A program made the position numbers and the translations under genes. From positions 17,571,753 to 17,635,752 of the forward strand of contig NC_031500.1 of NCBI RefSeq assembly GCF_000237925.1: a stretch of 64,000 nt of DNA. Reading direction: 5' to 3'. Below are positions 1 through 12,649 of the stretch, one piece after another (the stretch's first letter is position 1; each line of letters begins with the position of its first letter). Below the pieces are notes generated by a model that was given only the letters and a program-made list of their open reading frames with translations, did no database searches and was not told the origin of the DNA. The DNA comes from Schistosoma mansoni. Taxonomy: Eukaryota; Platyhelminthes; Trematoda; Strigeidida; Schistosomatidae.

Positions 1-1140
1 AAAGCAGCATTTGGCTCTGTAGACCGAGAGGTTCTGTGGCAGTGTCTGTCATTGAAAGGTGTACCTGAGAAGTACATAAACCTTGTGAAGGCTCTTTACT
101 CGAACACTATTAGTCGAGTGAGAGCTTATAGCGAACTGTCATCTGATTTCACAACCTTAGGTGGTGTCCGACAAGACTGTCCACTATCTCCATTTCTGTT
201 TAGTTTCATCATACACCTACTACTGGAAATAAGGTTCTCGTCGACTGAATTTTTAGGAGTTGATCTCTTTACAGGAGGTCCACTTATCAACTTAGAATGC
301 GCAGATGACATAGTCCTGTTTGGTGAAAACGTTGACAAAATGCAGAGTCTTCTGTTAGCACTGAGTAATAATGCCAGGATGTTTCGGATGCGTTTCTCCT
401 TCCCTAAATGTAAATGTTTACTTCAGAACTGACCTGCGTCAACATCTGAACTAAGGATAGGGAGTGAAGTAGTCGAACGCGTCGATAACTTCACTTATCT
501 TGGAAGTGTAATCATTGTGATCGGTGTCTGACGAAATTTCTGCACGGATTCAAAAAGCTCGTTTGACTTTTGCCAATTTACGTCACCTATAGCGAAGACG
601 ATATATCCGTCTATCAATTAAGGGACGATTATACTGCGCAGCAGTTCGCTCTGTTCCAATTTACGCTGCGGAACGTGGACATTAAGAGTAGAAGATACTC
701 GTAAGTTACTAGTATTTGACTACAGATGTGTTAGAAATATTGCTTGCATCTGCTGGGATCACCACGTAAGTAATAATGAGGTTAGACACAGGGTATTAGG
801 GAATGATGGTGAATCAGTTGATGAGGTGATGAATCTTCATCGACTGAGATGGTTGGGCCACGTGTTACGTATGCCTGAACAACGATTACCACAACGCGCT
901 ATGCTGGCCAGTGTAGGGGATGGTTGGAAGAAAGTTAGGGGGGCCAAATCAAAACGTGGCTCCAGTGCTTGAAGTCACTAACTTGTAGTCTGAGCCATGT
1001 TAGTAGATGCAGACTACTTGGTTAGGGTCCGCGTGACTATCGTAACCAATGGTTGGAGACTCTGTGTGACATGGTTCAGAATCGATTACAATGGCTTAGG
1101 TGTATACGCTCTTTGTCTTCCCTTAAACTAAAAGGTAGAG
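1..1140 (+). mobile_element. LINE A (RTE-like non-LTR retrotransposon), 5'-truncated by window edge
   Basis: The sequence encodes the second half of a reverse transcriptase and its C-terminal domain, in broken frames. An open stretch at 52-432 shows [15 protein letters not shown], the block [13 protein letters not shown], and ECADDIVLFGE where the catalytic YADD box should be (Tyr replaced by Cys). After a stop at 430-432 the matching frames continue with the C-terminal block (rh-type [11 protein letters not shown] near 845-880) and end near 1135 after 'cgctctttgtcttcccttaaac'. The same element recurs many times in this window. The copy is dead through stops and frameshifts. RTE-type assignment rests on the C-terminal domain and is moderately secure; which published schistosome family it is (SR2, SR3 or Perere-3 type) cannot be settled by eye. 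Confidence 0.85.
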
Positions 1141-1379
1141 CTTTAGTAGGAAATAGGGTCCATTAGATACCACATATATAGGAATTCCCAGAGAAAAGCT
1201 ACATTTACTGGACAAATTGCATTTGATTCCCCATAAAATATAAAACTACTTATTTGTAAATAGGTTAGAGTGTAAATGCTAAGAAACCTATCTGAATGCG
1301 TCAAATGGGATTGAACACTTGAATAGTTCAGAAACTGCATCGAGAACATAAACGATTTGCTTGGGGTTGATATTTAATT

Positions 1380-4300
1380 ATGTGCGCTTCTTTGTTACTT
1401 GAGTCCATTCTGGGAAGTGTTGAGAAAAAATGTCAGTCACTTTTCTCAGTGTGGAATGAGATAGGTGTAGAAAGTTCAGAGCTTGAGCAAGAAGTGGGTT
1501 CAGTCGTAAAACGACTGGATATGTTGCTGGACAGCATAATAATTGACAAAGAAACCTGGAAAACACAATTATCTCAATCAGTTAATGAACTGATCGTAAG
1601 CTTATCTGTTCTAACTCAAGTTCATGATTCAGGAGTTCATTAAAGAAATATCTTCAGAGATTTACAGTAAACCTTTTGATCCTCCAATAACCACAACTTT
1701 GTTAAATACATACAATTTTCTGTTGTCTGAAAAAGAGAGGCTTTTAAAGGACGCTGATAACTTTATTCAAGAGTTCAATTTGTTAAAGAAGTCGGAAAGA
1801 GATCTATGCCATCGTTTATGTGAAGCAGAAATGACACTTATTTACAAAGTGGTCCCATCTCAAGAACAGATGAGATTACTCAGCAAACGCGTTGATCATC
1901 TAAATCTTGTTAAAGTAAGTTCTACAATGCTTGATAGTTTTGCAGGCTGAAAGGTGTTCCAAGTTTTTAGAACTTAGATCCCAGATGCTTACCGGTTATG
2001 CGAAGCTTGGGAAGTCTTTGAGACTGGTTTCCGACTCTTGTTGTCTTGTCAAGGAGATACTTGCACCAGAAGCGTTAGAAACTTTCAAGCTTTCTGAAGA
2101 AAATATGTTTTCCATGGCAGACATTGTTGATCAGTTGGCTTCTGACTGTGCACGGGTCGACACGGAATGCAAAATATATAGAGATCGCTTGAACCTTCTA
2201 CTTCAATTGCTGAAGCCGTTAGGCGTTTCTTGTTGTGAGATTGAGGATGAGAATTCAAGTTCCACATTACGCGTTGTAAGTCTCCTATAACCATGAGTAT
2301 CTATTCTTTTAAATTCTGCTTAGTCCTCTCACTACGTATAGTATGGAATTTGTTATCTTAATGAAATTTCCTCAAAATTGGCCTTATTTCCACATACAGG
2401 CTTTTCCGTATGGTGCTTGCCATAATTTAATGTATAATTGTTCATATACTTGTAGTTTATACAATACGAACTCCCCCCTTTAGATAATCAACCAAGATCA
2501 GTTACAGCATCTTACAATGCAGTCAATTGGATTGAGAATTTATTGATCAGATAGTAGACAACACTAATAGATTTTATGTTCTGCCGTAAGAATTCCTCAG
2601 CAGAACATCTTTATGAGACATTGACTAGCCTTTCCACCCCGAGGTAGCTTTGTATGATATCCGAAAAGCTGTAGAAACAACATTAATGTCTACTAGTAAC
2701 TAGCCAAAATATTAGGAAAAATCAATAGATTTCAGCAGTGCATGCAGGACTGATAGATGCCCAGTGACTCATTCCATCTGTCTCTGAACACGATAAGGAG
2801 TGGTAGCAGCTTGAACGTAGGTCGATAAAAAGACTACATAATGATCGTGAGTAGTGATGAGTTGCGAATCATGAGATTGGAAAGGCAGAGGCGATAGGAA
2901 ACAGTAGACAACTGTTCAGACTTGTCAAAGAAATGGGTATTAAAAATCCAGCCCTCAGTAAAACTTTCTCAGAAAAAGACGGGACTATTATACACTTTTA
3001 ATCCAGGAGATTGAAACTATTATCAGAATACTTTAGGGAATAGTTCAATTGATCTTCAGCCATACTTCAATTGCCCAATATCTCCAGACAACCTGAATGG
3101 CAAACCTATTTTGGTTTAGATGCCCAGGCACTATTGCAGCACATATATATTTTGGTGCCTCCTTGTACCAATGGAATTTCCCTGACAATTTCATCTCAGT
3201 ATGCTAACAGAATATTTCAACTAGAACCAATGTACTTGCCTACATGTTCTACGTTGTTACTGACCTACTTGATTAGTCACTTTGTTTTGTAGTTTTATAA
3301 TAAATCTCGATATTAGAATTTAGAAATAAGTGTTTTTTTGGGAATTGCTGTTTAATCATAGTATTGTGTTCTGTAGACTACTTCAGCTTGTTTTATAGAG
3401 TTAAATTTAAATAGCTAATCTTCAAGTTTACTTTGATCATATCAATAGTGTTTTGCAAATTTTAGTTGAGGACAGAAGTGGATCGGTTAGAAGCTCTACG
3501 TACACGTCATATGGATACTTTGATTTCTACTGCCCATTTACATGTTTGTCAGTGTTGGGATGATTGTTTTGTGGGCGACGAACATCGTCAGAATTTTAAA
3601 TCTTCAGTACAGAATAAAGATAGTGAGAATGTACTAACTATTCTAGAAAAGGAAGTAAGACCTCAACCCTTTTTTATTCAATCCACAGATTATCACATGG
3701 AAAGATTTCAAGGAAACCAACCACGAATTTCTTTTAGACGTTGTTCGATGGTGTGACCAATTTTCTTCTTTTCAAAGTTTGAAGGTACTATTTATGGCTT
3801 TTTTCAACCTCGTTTTTCTCTTTGGAAAGTGTTTTTTGTTCCAACGTTTTACTACCAGAAATCGTATTTCCATAAAATAATTTCGGTATGTGAGTGGTTG
3901 TTGCTAACCAGTCCGTTAGGCATTTTAAAGCTATACTATATATTTTCTTTCATTCAACTAGGTAGTTCAATAGACCTCACACAGTGCATTTTGCTCATAG
4001 CCTAGTGAATTAACTTCTGTGTACTGATTTTCGCGAAAAATTAAGAAAGCGTAACGTAATTATTGTCAGAAAATGTCTGTTTTACATACTCCTGTAATTA
4101 CTAAGTTATTGATATCTTGTACTCTCTCTATAGAGAATTTTATCTAATCAGATGTTCCAAAGCCTAATTCACCTCTTAAAACCTACCATTTAAAGATGTC
4201 CTACGTTCTTTATTCTAGTTGCAATGTGTTGCCCCAAATGAATCAATTAATATTGGGTAACTGAGGACTGACATGACGGACATCTAATGCACACACAACT

Positions 4301-7300
4301 AGACACCTATCGTTTAAAGTATCTAATTTTTAGATTACTCATATATTTAGTAATAAATTAATTTTCGAAGTACGTGGCGAACCTGTATTTTCAGCTGTAG
4401 GTCTTCATGTGTCGCTGGTATAGGAAACTGTTTTGAAAATTATTGTTAGTTTTGTTTAGAGACATGAATACATAGAGAAATGATGAAATTTGAAGGGAAG
4501 GTCAGTTACAATCTGACTCTTCAACTGTTAGTTTTACTAGTTGTTAATTCTCTTATCGCTTTACGTACACAGAGACTGGCCTGTCCATTTCAGGGGTTCT
4601 GATTTCAAAAGTGTCCAGAAGGATATCAAGAATTATTCTTTGTCGTATCTCGTTTCTGACGATCAGAGTTGATTTTCGTTGGTTAGCACAACGCACCCAA
4701 ACTTTCGGACCAACTGATACCTCGCAAACTACACTCCCTTTTTTCTCCACGATTCGGCCAGATATCCATATATGATGTTTACCTCAATAGTCTATAGCAA
4801 GTACTTTTTGACCCACAGTGAGCAATTGTTTTTGTGCTCCATGATTTCGATTGAATTGCTTCTCCATTTATATGTTTCATTTAGGCTCAAGAGCTGGCGT
4901 CGGAAAAATGTCATCGAAATGTGTTTGTATTTTTCTGCTAAGTAAAACTTCTGCTGGAGGGACCCCGTTAATTGTCTGAGAGTTTGGTGTAGAACTATAG
5001 ATGAGAAGAAACCCCTTAAATCTCTTCAGCAGTCCCCTCCCCTTTTGATTGTTGTAGAGCATATTCTATGTGTGCTTCTAATTCCCGGCACAATCTGTTC
5101 TTTAGTCTTCTTCTTTTCCATTTCCCTTCAGGATTCCAAGTTAGGGCTTGCCTCATGATTCGGTTTGATGATTTTCTAAATCTATGTCCTATCCGCTTCC
5201 AGCGTCTTTTCCTAATTTCCTCTTCATTTGGGAGCTGTCTTATTCACTCCCACAGTATGCTGTGTTAATGGTATTCGGTCAACGGACGTAGGCAGCTGTT
5301 TACAAATACTTGTACATTTGCCCCCAAATGCCCTGGTACGGCCGAGAGTGGGGAGAGTCTGCTCTCCCTCTCCACATGCTCTCATATGGCCACGCGAATA
5401 TATAGCCTCTGCCAGGGAAGTCCTACTCACTGCCTTCTCGTGGTGGAAGTGTTGTTCACAAAAGTGAGAGGACGAAAAGAGAATGTCCGGCGCTTTAACC
5501 GGGTTGGTGGACACGGAAAGTCTACCTAGGGAGTTGGAAAACCCTGATTCCAAACCAATGGCGCACATGGGCTCCAGTATCCTGAAGGAACGAATGGCGT
5601 ATGAACCAACTGTTGGTCACCGGCTATCATGGGACTGCATCTCCTTACGATGCTCCACTGCCTTGTGGACTAGACCTTTAGGTCAAAGGCTCTGGGTGTG
5701 GTCCCCTAAGAAAACCACCTGCTTCAGTCTGGGCACCTGAGCAGTATCGTAGCCCTCACACAAATCTCATTTGATTTGTGAGGCGCATATGTATCTGGTG
5801 CCTCTTTGTACCAATATTTATGTGTTTAAATAAATAATAATAAATAAACTTGTACATTTAGATGACGGTTGTAGTTGTTCTCCAAGTTTCTGCTCGATAC
5901 AGTAGAACTGTCTTGACGTTCGTATTGTAGATTGTGACTTTGATGTTGGTTGACAGTTGTTTTGGGTTCCATATATTCTTCAATTGTAGGAATGCTATCC
6001 TTGCTTTACCAGTCGTCGCCTTTATGTCTGCATCAGATTCTCCTCGTCCATCAATATTACTGATCGGGTACGTGAAAGTTTTCACCTGTTCCATAGCTTC
6101 TCCATCAAGTGTGATTGGGTTGGTGTTCTCCGTATTGTATTTGAGGATCTTACTTTTTCCTTATATATATGTATATGTATGTATATGTCGAGGTCTACTG
6201 CTACACTGGCTGTCTCCTGCATTTGCTGATGTGTATGAGATAGAAGAGTTAGATTATCTGCGAAGTCTAAATTGTATAGCTCCATCCAAGTTGTCAATTG
6301 TATTCCGTGTTTCTCTCCAGATGTAGAAGCTTTCATGATCCAGTCAACAACTCAAAGAAACAGAAAGGGAGAAACTAAGCAGATTTTTCTGACTCCAGTC
6401 CTCACGTAGAATGCGTCTGTCAGCTTTCCTCTATGTACGACTCTGCAGTATAATCCGTCTTATGAATTCCGAATGATGTTGACGATGTTTCAGGTACACC
6501 AGTGTCGAACAAGGTTCCTTAATGTTCTTCTATCCACACTTTCAAACTCCTTCTTATAGTCAAGGGAGTTGACGTATAATGACTAGTTCCATCCAATCGA
6601 TTGCTCAACAATGTTCTGTAGTATCGCAATTTCGTCTGTACCCGTAGCTCTTCTAGGGTTACCTTCGGTATCGCCCGGGTAAAGGAGAAGGGTTGGGCAT
6701 AGGGTCAACACACCCACTTAGTAGAAAACAACCTTGCTAAAACAACACTAACTAAAATAAACAATCTAAACCCTTCCATTATCGCTAAATATTAATTCTA
6801 GAACCTCAAAACAACTGAATAGTTAACGTAGTTTTTTGATTGTGCAGCTTGCAGTCGGACGTTCCATAAGAAAAGTTAATCCAATCTATATTTCACCTGT
6901 AATATGTTAGCTAAAGGTTAAGATATCATTTTTTTAATCTCTACGTTTTGATTCACATTTCCTTTTATTCAAGAAACGAATGAAAGAACCTTCAGTGCTA
7001 CAAAATCGTGGCGGTATATTATTAAAGCTTGAAAAAGAACGTAAACAACTATCTCGTGATCTACCGAGTTTAGAAGCTAGAATTAGAGAGGCGTTCTTAA
7101 GTCTTTATGCTGCCAGTCCTTCACTAGCTTCAGCCATTCGATTGGGGTCGGAAAATTTGAATCCAATAGACTTTATTAAGAAATCATGGGAAAGTTTACA
7201 GAATGATAAAGAAAATGAAAAACAAAACGATCGTATGCCCAAATCTGCAAGGTAAATTCTCATTAGTTCACTCTCTATAGTTAAATCATTTTTTTATTTT

Positions 7301-10300
7301 AAATACAGCCTTGTTTACAAAAATAGTTTTATCCCACAATCAATTTAAAAACGGTTTTAGGTCAAATAGTTATAGCCAACTGCTTTATTGTCACTCGAAA
7401 CTATTATTGCATCTTTTAGCACTGGACCTATGTTACAATACTAGAGTCTTTGTAGTCATTTTAAATGTTATCGCTTAGTTATTCCCAGTCCTACTAGCTA
7501 GTAGATCCTTCCTCGTTCATTATCAGGATATTAGCGATCGTTATGGTCAAAATCATCCAACCTTTTTGATGTTACCCAATCTTTTTTCCATATTTTAAAT
7601 ATCCTTATTGGGACACTTGAAGTATCAATTATACGGACAAATATTTTTTAAAAAACTCAGTTCTCATCATAACTAATATGTAAGCTTTACATTTGAGTAT
7701 AAATTCAATCTCATTTCAACGATCGTAGGTCAATTTACAGTATATTTTTAGGTTAGTCAATCATCAATCTAGAGCCTAACACATATTCATTTGCTTAAGT
7801 TGTCATATCATATCAGCGTAATAAGATAAAATTAACAAGAATACGGGAATTATGTGGTAGAAATAACAATGAAAAGGATGAGGGACCTAAAGTCTCAAGC
7901 TTCTAATCATATTTGCCCCTTAGACCCCAGTTAGATAGTCAGGATTTATCAACATGGTTCAGACTAATAGTCAACGTCTTCCTGAGGTAATATCACGTTT
8001 TGTTTCTGACTTACACCTGTTAACCGTCGTGAAGGTGCATAAACCGCTCACCAGCATTCTTCTTCCAACTCTTTCCTGGACAATCTTTTTTCATTTGCTA
8101 ACCAGAATAAAAACGCTTGTATCTGGACCTGCGTGTTATCTGTGAAAGTAATGGCGACTACATTAGGATTTTATTCGAAAGATTTTGATAGATAAGAAGT
8201 ATTTATGAGGTCCAAATGTGTATCTACTAAATAGTTTATATAGTGATTTATGAATGATCCAAAATTTCTTATCAAGTGATCACTATATATATTTTGTTTG
8301 TAAGCATAATTTGCATTCAATAAAAGTTCATACATATTTCTAAATAGAACCATTGAAACTAAACCTCCTGGTGGAAAGAGTCTCAAACGACCTAATCCAT
8401 ATTGTAATGAAACAACTATCTTACGTGATCATAGTTCTGGTAGCTCCGTATCATCATTATTGGCAGATAGTCAACCGAAACAAAGTCGTGTTGTTGGAAA
8501 CTTTCTTAAGGTAAGTAATTTTCTATGTATTTGATACTTTGTTATCCAAAAACTTTACATACCTTTCTTTGAGTAATATGTTTTCTATGCAAACTGTTAA
8601 TACGAAGTGTTTTTAAGTGACTGATAAAAAAGGACTTAGTAACTGGGAGAAATAACTCATCGGCCTAGCAATTACGTCTTCTCGCATATACTTGTTGTGT
8701 GTGTGTTACAAATGTGATTGAAGCTAGCACATTTGATGGCTTCATAATATAGGATACATTCATCATTTCCTAGCTTCGTTTTAAAGTACTCCCTGTGTTC
8801 GCTGTTTTATAATTTTAATAAAGTATTGAGTGTAGTCCAAAAAATAAGATTAAATATAGTTTGTATGATGTTGACTAAGGCTTTAAAATATCTGAGATAG
8901 CTTGAATCATATGTTACCAAATACTTCGGCTTGTTGTATTTATTGAAGTAGGTTAAGACTGATGAAAAACAAGGTTAAAGTGAGACAGACAAAGATAAGG
9001 GACCATCTGTATCTTGAAATACTTATTTTATTGTTATTCATTATATTGTTTTCACTCCCTTGTTAATTCATTTCGTGTTTTTACTTACTTACGCCTGTTA
9101 CTCCCAATGGGGCATAGGCCGCCGACCAGCATTCTCCAACCCACTCTGTCCTGGGCCTTCTTTTCTAGTTCTATCCATTTTTTGTTCATTCTTCTCATGT
9201 CTGTCTCTATTTCTCGGCGTAATGTGTTCTTTGATCTTCCTCTTCTCCTTTGGCCTTCAGGGATTCCATGTGAGGGCTTGTCTTGTGACGCAATTGGGTG
9301 ATTTCCTCAAAGTGTGCCCAATCCACTTCCAGCACTTCTTCCTGATTTCTTCCTCCGTTGGAATCTGGTTTGTTGTTTCCCACAGTAACTTGTTGCTGAT
9401 AGTGTCTGGCCATCGGATCCGAAGTATCTTGCGTAGACAACTGTTAATAAACACTTGTATCTTCTGAATAATGGCTTTCGTAGTTCTCCACGTCTCCACC
9501 CCATACAGTAGAACTGTCTTGACATTTGTATTGAGAATTCTAACCTTGGTGTTGGTTGACAATTGTTTTGAGTTCCAGATGTTTTTCAGTTGTAGCTCCT
9601 CCGGGGGCTACCGCCGGTCCCAAGCCCGGGTAAAGGAGGAGGGTTGGGCATGGGGTTAGCGACCCCATCCCGTAGAAAACCAACTCGCTAAAAAAACGCT
9701 AACCAGAAAAATTTCGTGTTTTGCTTGGGGCTTATTTTAATCCCCTAATGTTCCAGGCATTTTGTTACCATAATGAATTATTTGTTCTTATTTATTTATT
9801 TGAATACATAAATATTAGTATAATAAGGCACCAAGTAGATATGCACCACATAAATCATTCGATCTATGTGAGGGCTGGGATACTGCCCGGGTGCGCGAAC
9901 GGAAGCAGGTAACGAATTATTGATGACTATTCATTTGATATTTCTATCATGACAATAAACCATAGTTGAACAAAAGTGAATTTGATCAGGAATTCATAGA
10001 TAATAATCTCATTCAAACTGTATAATGCTTTAAAAAGTCTGACATGGGAACATATCATTTTTGGATCACAGTGATTTTTTGTGTTACCGTTTACATATTT
10101 AATCACTTTCCTCTGTTTTAATACAAAATAATTACCCAGAAACCAGAATTAGTAAAGTCAAAAATCGATTCACGTAGGAGAAGTCGTTCAGTTCCTCCTG
10201 GAAGTCGAAAACTTATTCTCTCAAAAGTGGTTATTCCAGACGATACTTATTCAAAACCATCCAAATGTGTATTAGACGATATAAATTTATGTGACAAATC

Positions 10301-12431
10301 CACATTGACAAAACAATCTGTTGCAGAAGTGGAAAGTTTCTTTGAAGGCTTTAAGGTTTGTTCGTGTATATATATCTATATACTGTCTAGTCTTGTCATT
10401 CCAGATTATATGATTTGTATTGAAAAAAATATTTCCTTTACGTATTCTACACTTCCATTGTCTTTAAACTCCCCCACATAACTTCATCATTGTTTGTTAA
10501 GAAATGCTTAAAAGGATATTTCCTAGATAATATCCTTCACTTACACTATTTCTAGGTGTACTTACTAACATATCTCCATCTGTCGAGCTCAAAATATTGC
10601 ACCTTACAATGTTAAATTACTTGATTTACCGGGTTCATTACATTATCATAACTGGTATAGAAGTTTGGAAAATTTAGTTGACCAATGCTTAGAACTCAGT
10701 TTGTATCACTTAATTGTCAGTAAATCGAAAACATTAGGCTCTATCAGATACTCATCAACAACGGAGCAAGATAGATCAACAAATTTATTAAGATCTCCAT
10801 TCTGAGATTAGGACTTTTATCATTGACTTATTTATTTAAACACATAAATATTGATACAAAGGGGCACCAGATATATATGCGCCGCACAAACCTCATTTGA
10901 TTTGTGTGAGGGCTATGATACTGCCCAAGTGCCCAAACTGAAGCAGGTGGTTTTCTTAGGGGACCACACCCAGAGTCTTTGACCTAAAGGTCTGATCCAC
11001 AAGGCAGTGGAGCATCGTAAGGAGATGGAGTCCCATGGTAGCCGGTGACCAACAATTGGTTCATACGCCATTTGTTCCCTCAGGATAATGGAGCCAGCCA
11101 ATATGCACCATTGGTTTGTAATCAAGGTTTTCTAACTCCCATATGTGGACTCTCCATGTCCACCAACTCGGTTAATGCGCCGGACATTCGCTTTTCGTTC
11201 TCTCAGTTTTGTGAACAACACTCGTGGTGTGAGAAGGCAGTGAGTAGGACTTCCCTGGCAGAGGCTATATACTCTGTGTCTACAAATATTGATACTGTAA
11301 TAGGTGGAGAATATATGTCCATCAAATCAATGACTGATTTTCGTATCAGTAATTACTTATCTCTGGGTTAGTTATTTTGTACGTTATGAAGAGAGATAGA
11401 CATTGAGATATAAAACATCAAATTTCAGGATTTATTTTAGATGTTAATATTCAACTGTCATTAATTCAGTAATTTTCTTGATTGAATCACACATTGGTTA
11501 CTAATCGTTTGTCGTTTTTGTTGATACAAAACGTTTAGGCATCAAGTTTTAAATCAAAATCCATAATATTCATTGCTGCTTGTGCATGTAGTTGTAAAAT
11601 TATACCGATAATTTACTCTTATAAGTGTAAATCACAACATACCACAATACAGTACATTAGTTTGTTTGGGTTTTCAATGCTACAACTTTGTAGTCTGTGA
11701 AGATTCAGCTCAAAAAATTTATTCACACAAGTTTAAGTTAGTGTTACGTCCTTGAATCTGTCGACCCACTTTCATGCCGAAGATAACTTGTCTAATGTAG
11801 ATTAAGACCGTGACGCGATAGGCTAACTGGCTTAACCTTGAGGCTAGTATGCATGAGTTCGTAGTGAGGGTAGAGAGACGAAAACTATTCTATCCCTGAT
11901 TGGCTGACAAGCACGCCAGAGAGAGAGAAAAGACAAGACAACTGAAACACTACTCGCTTTATTCCAAATCCGATCTGGTACCCGAATTCAGATTAGTGTA
12001 AAAAGATACATGAATAAATAGATAACTAACCTGACCACTACGTACAATAATTACGATGTTCAAAACTGGGGGATTAGAGTAGAAAAGGTTACGTCTAAAT
12101 TGCAATAGCTTTGGAACAGAAAAGCCTATGGGAGTAAATCATACCTCAAACGAAAGCTTATGATCAGTAGAATAGACTAGAGACAAAAGTAAATGTTACA
12201 ATTTTACAAGCTTTGAATTCAGTAAAATAACGTCACCAAAAATAGCTTCCGTAGTTTGTCAAGGCTTCTTGTTTCTCTATTCACATCAGTTAGCCTAAAT
12301 GAACTCTGTGTAAAGAACAAATTTTGCTCATTGAATAGCCAACTTCAACCTCCTTTTTTACATACATTCTCTTATTTCTATATTTACAGGGTAATGATAA
12401 AGGACCCCATGTGTCAACGTTCATTCATTGA
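1380..12431 (+). CDS. PRC1: Protein regulator of cytokinesis 1 / Ase1 / MAP65 homologue (spliced, 9 exons)
   Basis: This is a microtubule-bundling protein that cross-links antiparallel microtubules at the anaphase midzone. Exons read with in-phase GT/AG junctions: 1380-1595, 1633-1914, 1946-2275, 3466-3654, 3689-3784, 6974-7251, 8348-8510, 10140-10355 and 12390-12431 (stop 12429-12431), giving about 603 residues against 620 in human PRC1. Family matches include EVDRLEALR followed by CWDDCF and HRQNF (human EVDRLEELK, YWDQCF, RQAF), and [15 protein letters not shown] (human NRGGNLLKEEKQ), the microtubule-binding spectrin region. Exons 1-5 are helical coiled-coil sequence. The tail is Ser/Arg-rich ([13 protein letters not shown]), as in the unstructured C-terminus. 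The first three short introns are only 37, 31 and 34 nt; later introns of 1-3 kb hold LINEs, R500 and a gypsy remnant. The first ATG used is the earliest in the exon-1 frame; an extra 5' exon is possible. The last 13-codon exon rests on a good acceptor (tatttacag) and correct phase, and is the least sure part. Confidence 0.88.
2640..3185 (+). mobile_element. Old LINE A fragment (endonuclease-RT linker) ending in an R500 scrap
   Basis: In the third PRC1 intron, decayed frames match the LINE A region just before the RT. Examples are an RRLRN-like stretch near 2810-2850, '[14 protein letters not shown]'-like sequence near 2890-2940, and ISRQPEWQ at 3080-3105 (compare IPSRPEWQ in the copy near 59080). 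At about 3135-3185 it runs into sequence matching the R500 3' end (ctggtgcctctttgtacc type). Divergence is high, so this is an old copy. Confidence 0.6.
4553..5066 (-). mobile_element. Ty3/gypsy integrase C-terminal remnant (fossil)
   Basis: Minus-strand frames resemble the end of a gypsy-type integrase: a [13 protein letters not shown] block followed by [12 protein letters not shown] (known pattern: YR-TP-----PAEL-L-R), then a basic C-terminal segment. No LTRs were seen next to it. It lies in the PRC1 intron 3785-6973. It is a broken, old fragment with several breaks. Confidence 0.6.
5075..6640 (-). mobile_element. LINE B (RTE/SR2-like) copy interrupted by R500
   Basis: The minus strand encodes the RTE C-terminal region: [21 protein letters not shown], then [15 protein letters not shown] (frames around 5858-6094), with upstream RT pieces near 6082-6640. 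The family is known in schistosomes as SR2/SjR2-like RTE elements. Its 3' portion (5075-5319) is separated from the rest (from 5848) by an R500 insertion with a duplicated target. Frames are broken. It lies inside the PRC1 intron. Confidence 0.75.
5320..5847 (+). mobile_element. R500 retroposon, full length, with target-site duplication
   Basis: This 528 bp copy begins GCCCCCAAATGCCCTGG and ends in an AATAA-rich tail. It is flanked by direct repeats ACTTGTACATTT (5308-5319 and 5848-5859), a 12 bp duplication of the interrupted LINE B. It encodes no recognisable protein; open frames in it are short and differ between copies. The start region holds GGCCGAGAGTGGGGAGAG, which resembles a tRNA A box, but I see no convincing B box. 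The same unit occurs at 21083, 22741, 27040, 36931, 38298, 39540, 42800 and 58170, and in reverse at 9785, 10822 and 17063. Confidence 0.85.
6641..6745 (+). mobile_element. LINE B 5' leader, inverted relative to the adjoining LINE B body
   Basis: The block 'gcccgggtaaaggagaagggttgggcatagggt' and the following ctaa-rich stretch recurs at 9594-9715. In both places it directly abuts a minus-strand LINE B body at the tetranucleotide GTAG. I infer it is the 5' leader of LINE B in inverted orientation, as produced by twin priming. Confidence 0.5.
8010..8112 (-). mobile_element. LINE B 3'-end fragment
   Basis: The stretch 'acttacacctgttaac' to 'cctggacaatcttttttc' matches the minus-strand 3' end of LINE B seen better at 9085-9180. 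It is a short, diverged scrap in the PRC1 intron 7252-8347. Confidence 0.5.
9085..9715 (-). mobile_element. LINE B (RTE/SR2-like) 3' half with inverted 5' leader
   Basis: The minus strand encodes [25 protein letters not shown] in pieces, then [16 protein letters not shown] and the terminal block [18 protein letters not shown] (9257-9562), typical of the RTE C-terminus. The 3' end at 9085 carries GTAAGTAA repeats. At 9594-9597 the body joins, at GTAG, a plus-oriented leader (9594-9715; 'cccgggtaaaggaggagggttgggc'). It is broken by a few frame changes only, so fairly young. Confidence 0.75.
9785..9910 (-). mobile_element. R500 3'-end fragment
   Basis: From 'tttatttatttgaatacataaatatt' through 'ggcaccaagtagatatgc' to 'ggctgggatactgcccgggtgc', this matches the reverse of the R500 3' end. 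The 5' part is missing. It lies in PRC1 intron 8511-10139. Confidence 0.65.
10822..11272 (-). mobile_element. R500 copy, 5'-truncated
   Basis: The reversed tail 'gacttatttatttaaacacataaat' opens the copy. The body follows the R500 consensus to 'gacttccctggcagaggctatatac', where the first ~65 bp of the element are missing. It lies in the last PRC1 intron. Confidence 0.8.
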
Positions 12432-12649
12432 TGGATTATGATCTAAAACACATTAAAAGCTATTTTGTTTGAGCTATTGATTCAATTTTTGTATCCTCCT
12501 ATTTAATCCTTTGTTTTCAACAGTTATTTATTTATTTCAATGTAACTTTCATACCTAAAAAAATATAATATGAATAAGTGACTTCTTTACTATTCAACAT
12601 ATATATGTTGTTGAATTGTTAAAGCTAACTGAATTTCCTGGTTTTAAAG

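Noticed and set aside
11745-12010. Possible further solo LTR
   Set aside because: It has an LTR-like feel (tgttacgtcc start, 'ctgattggctgacaagc'), but no second copy, terminal match or target duplication could be found.
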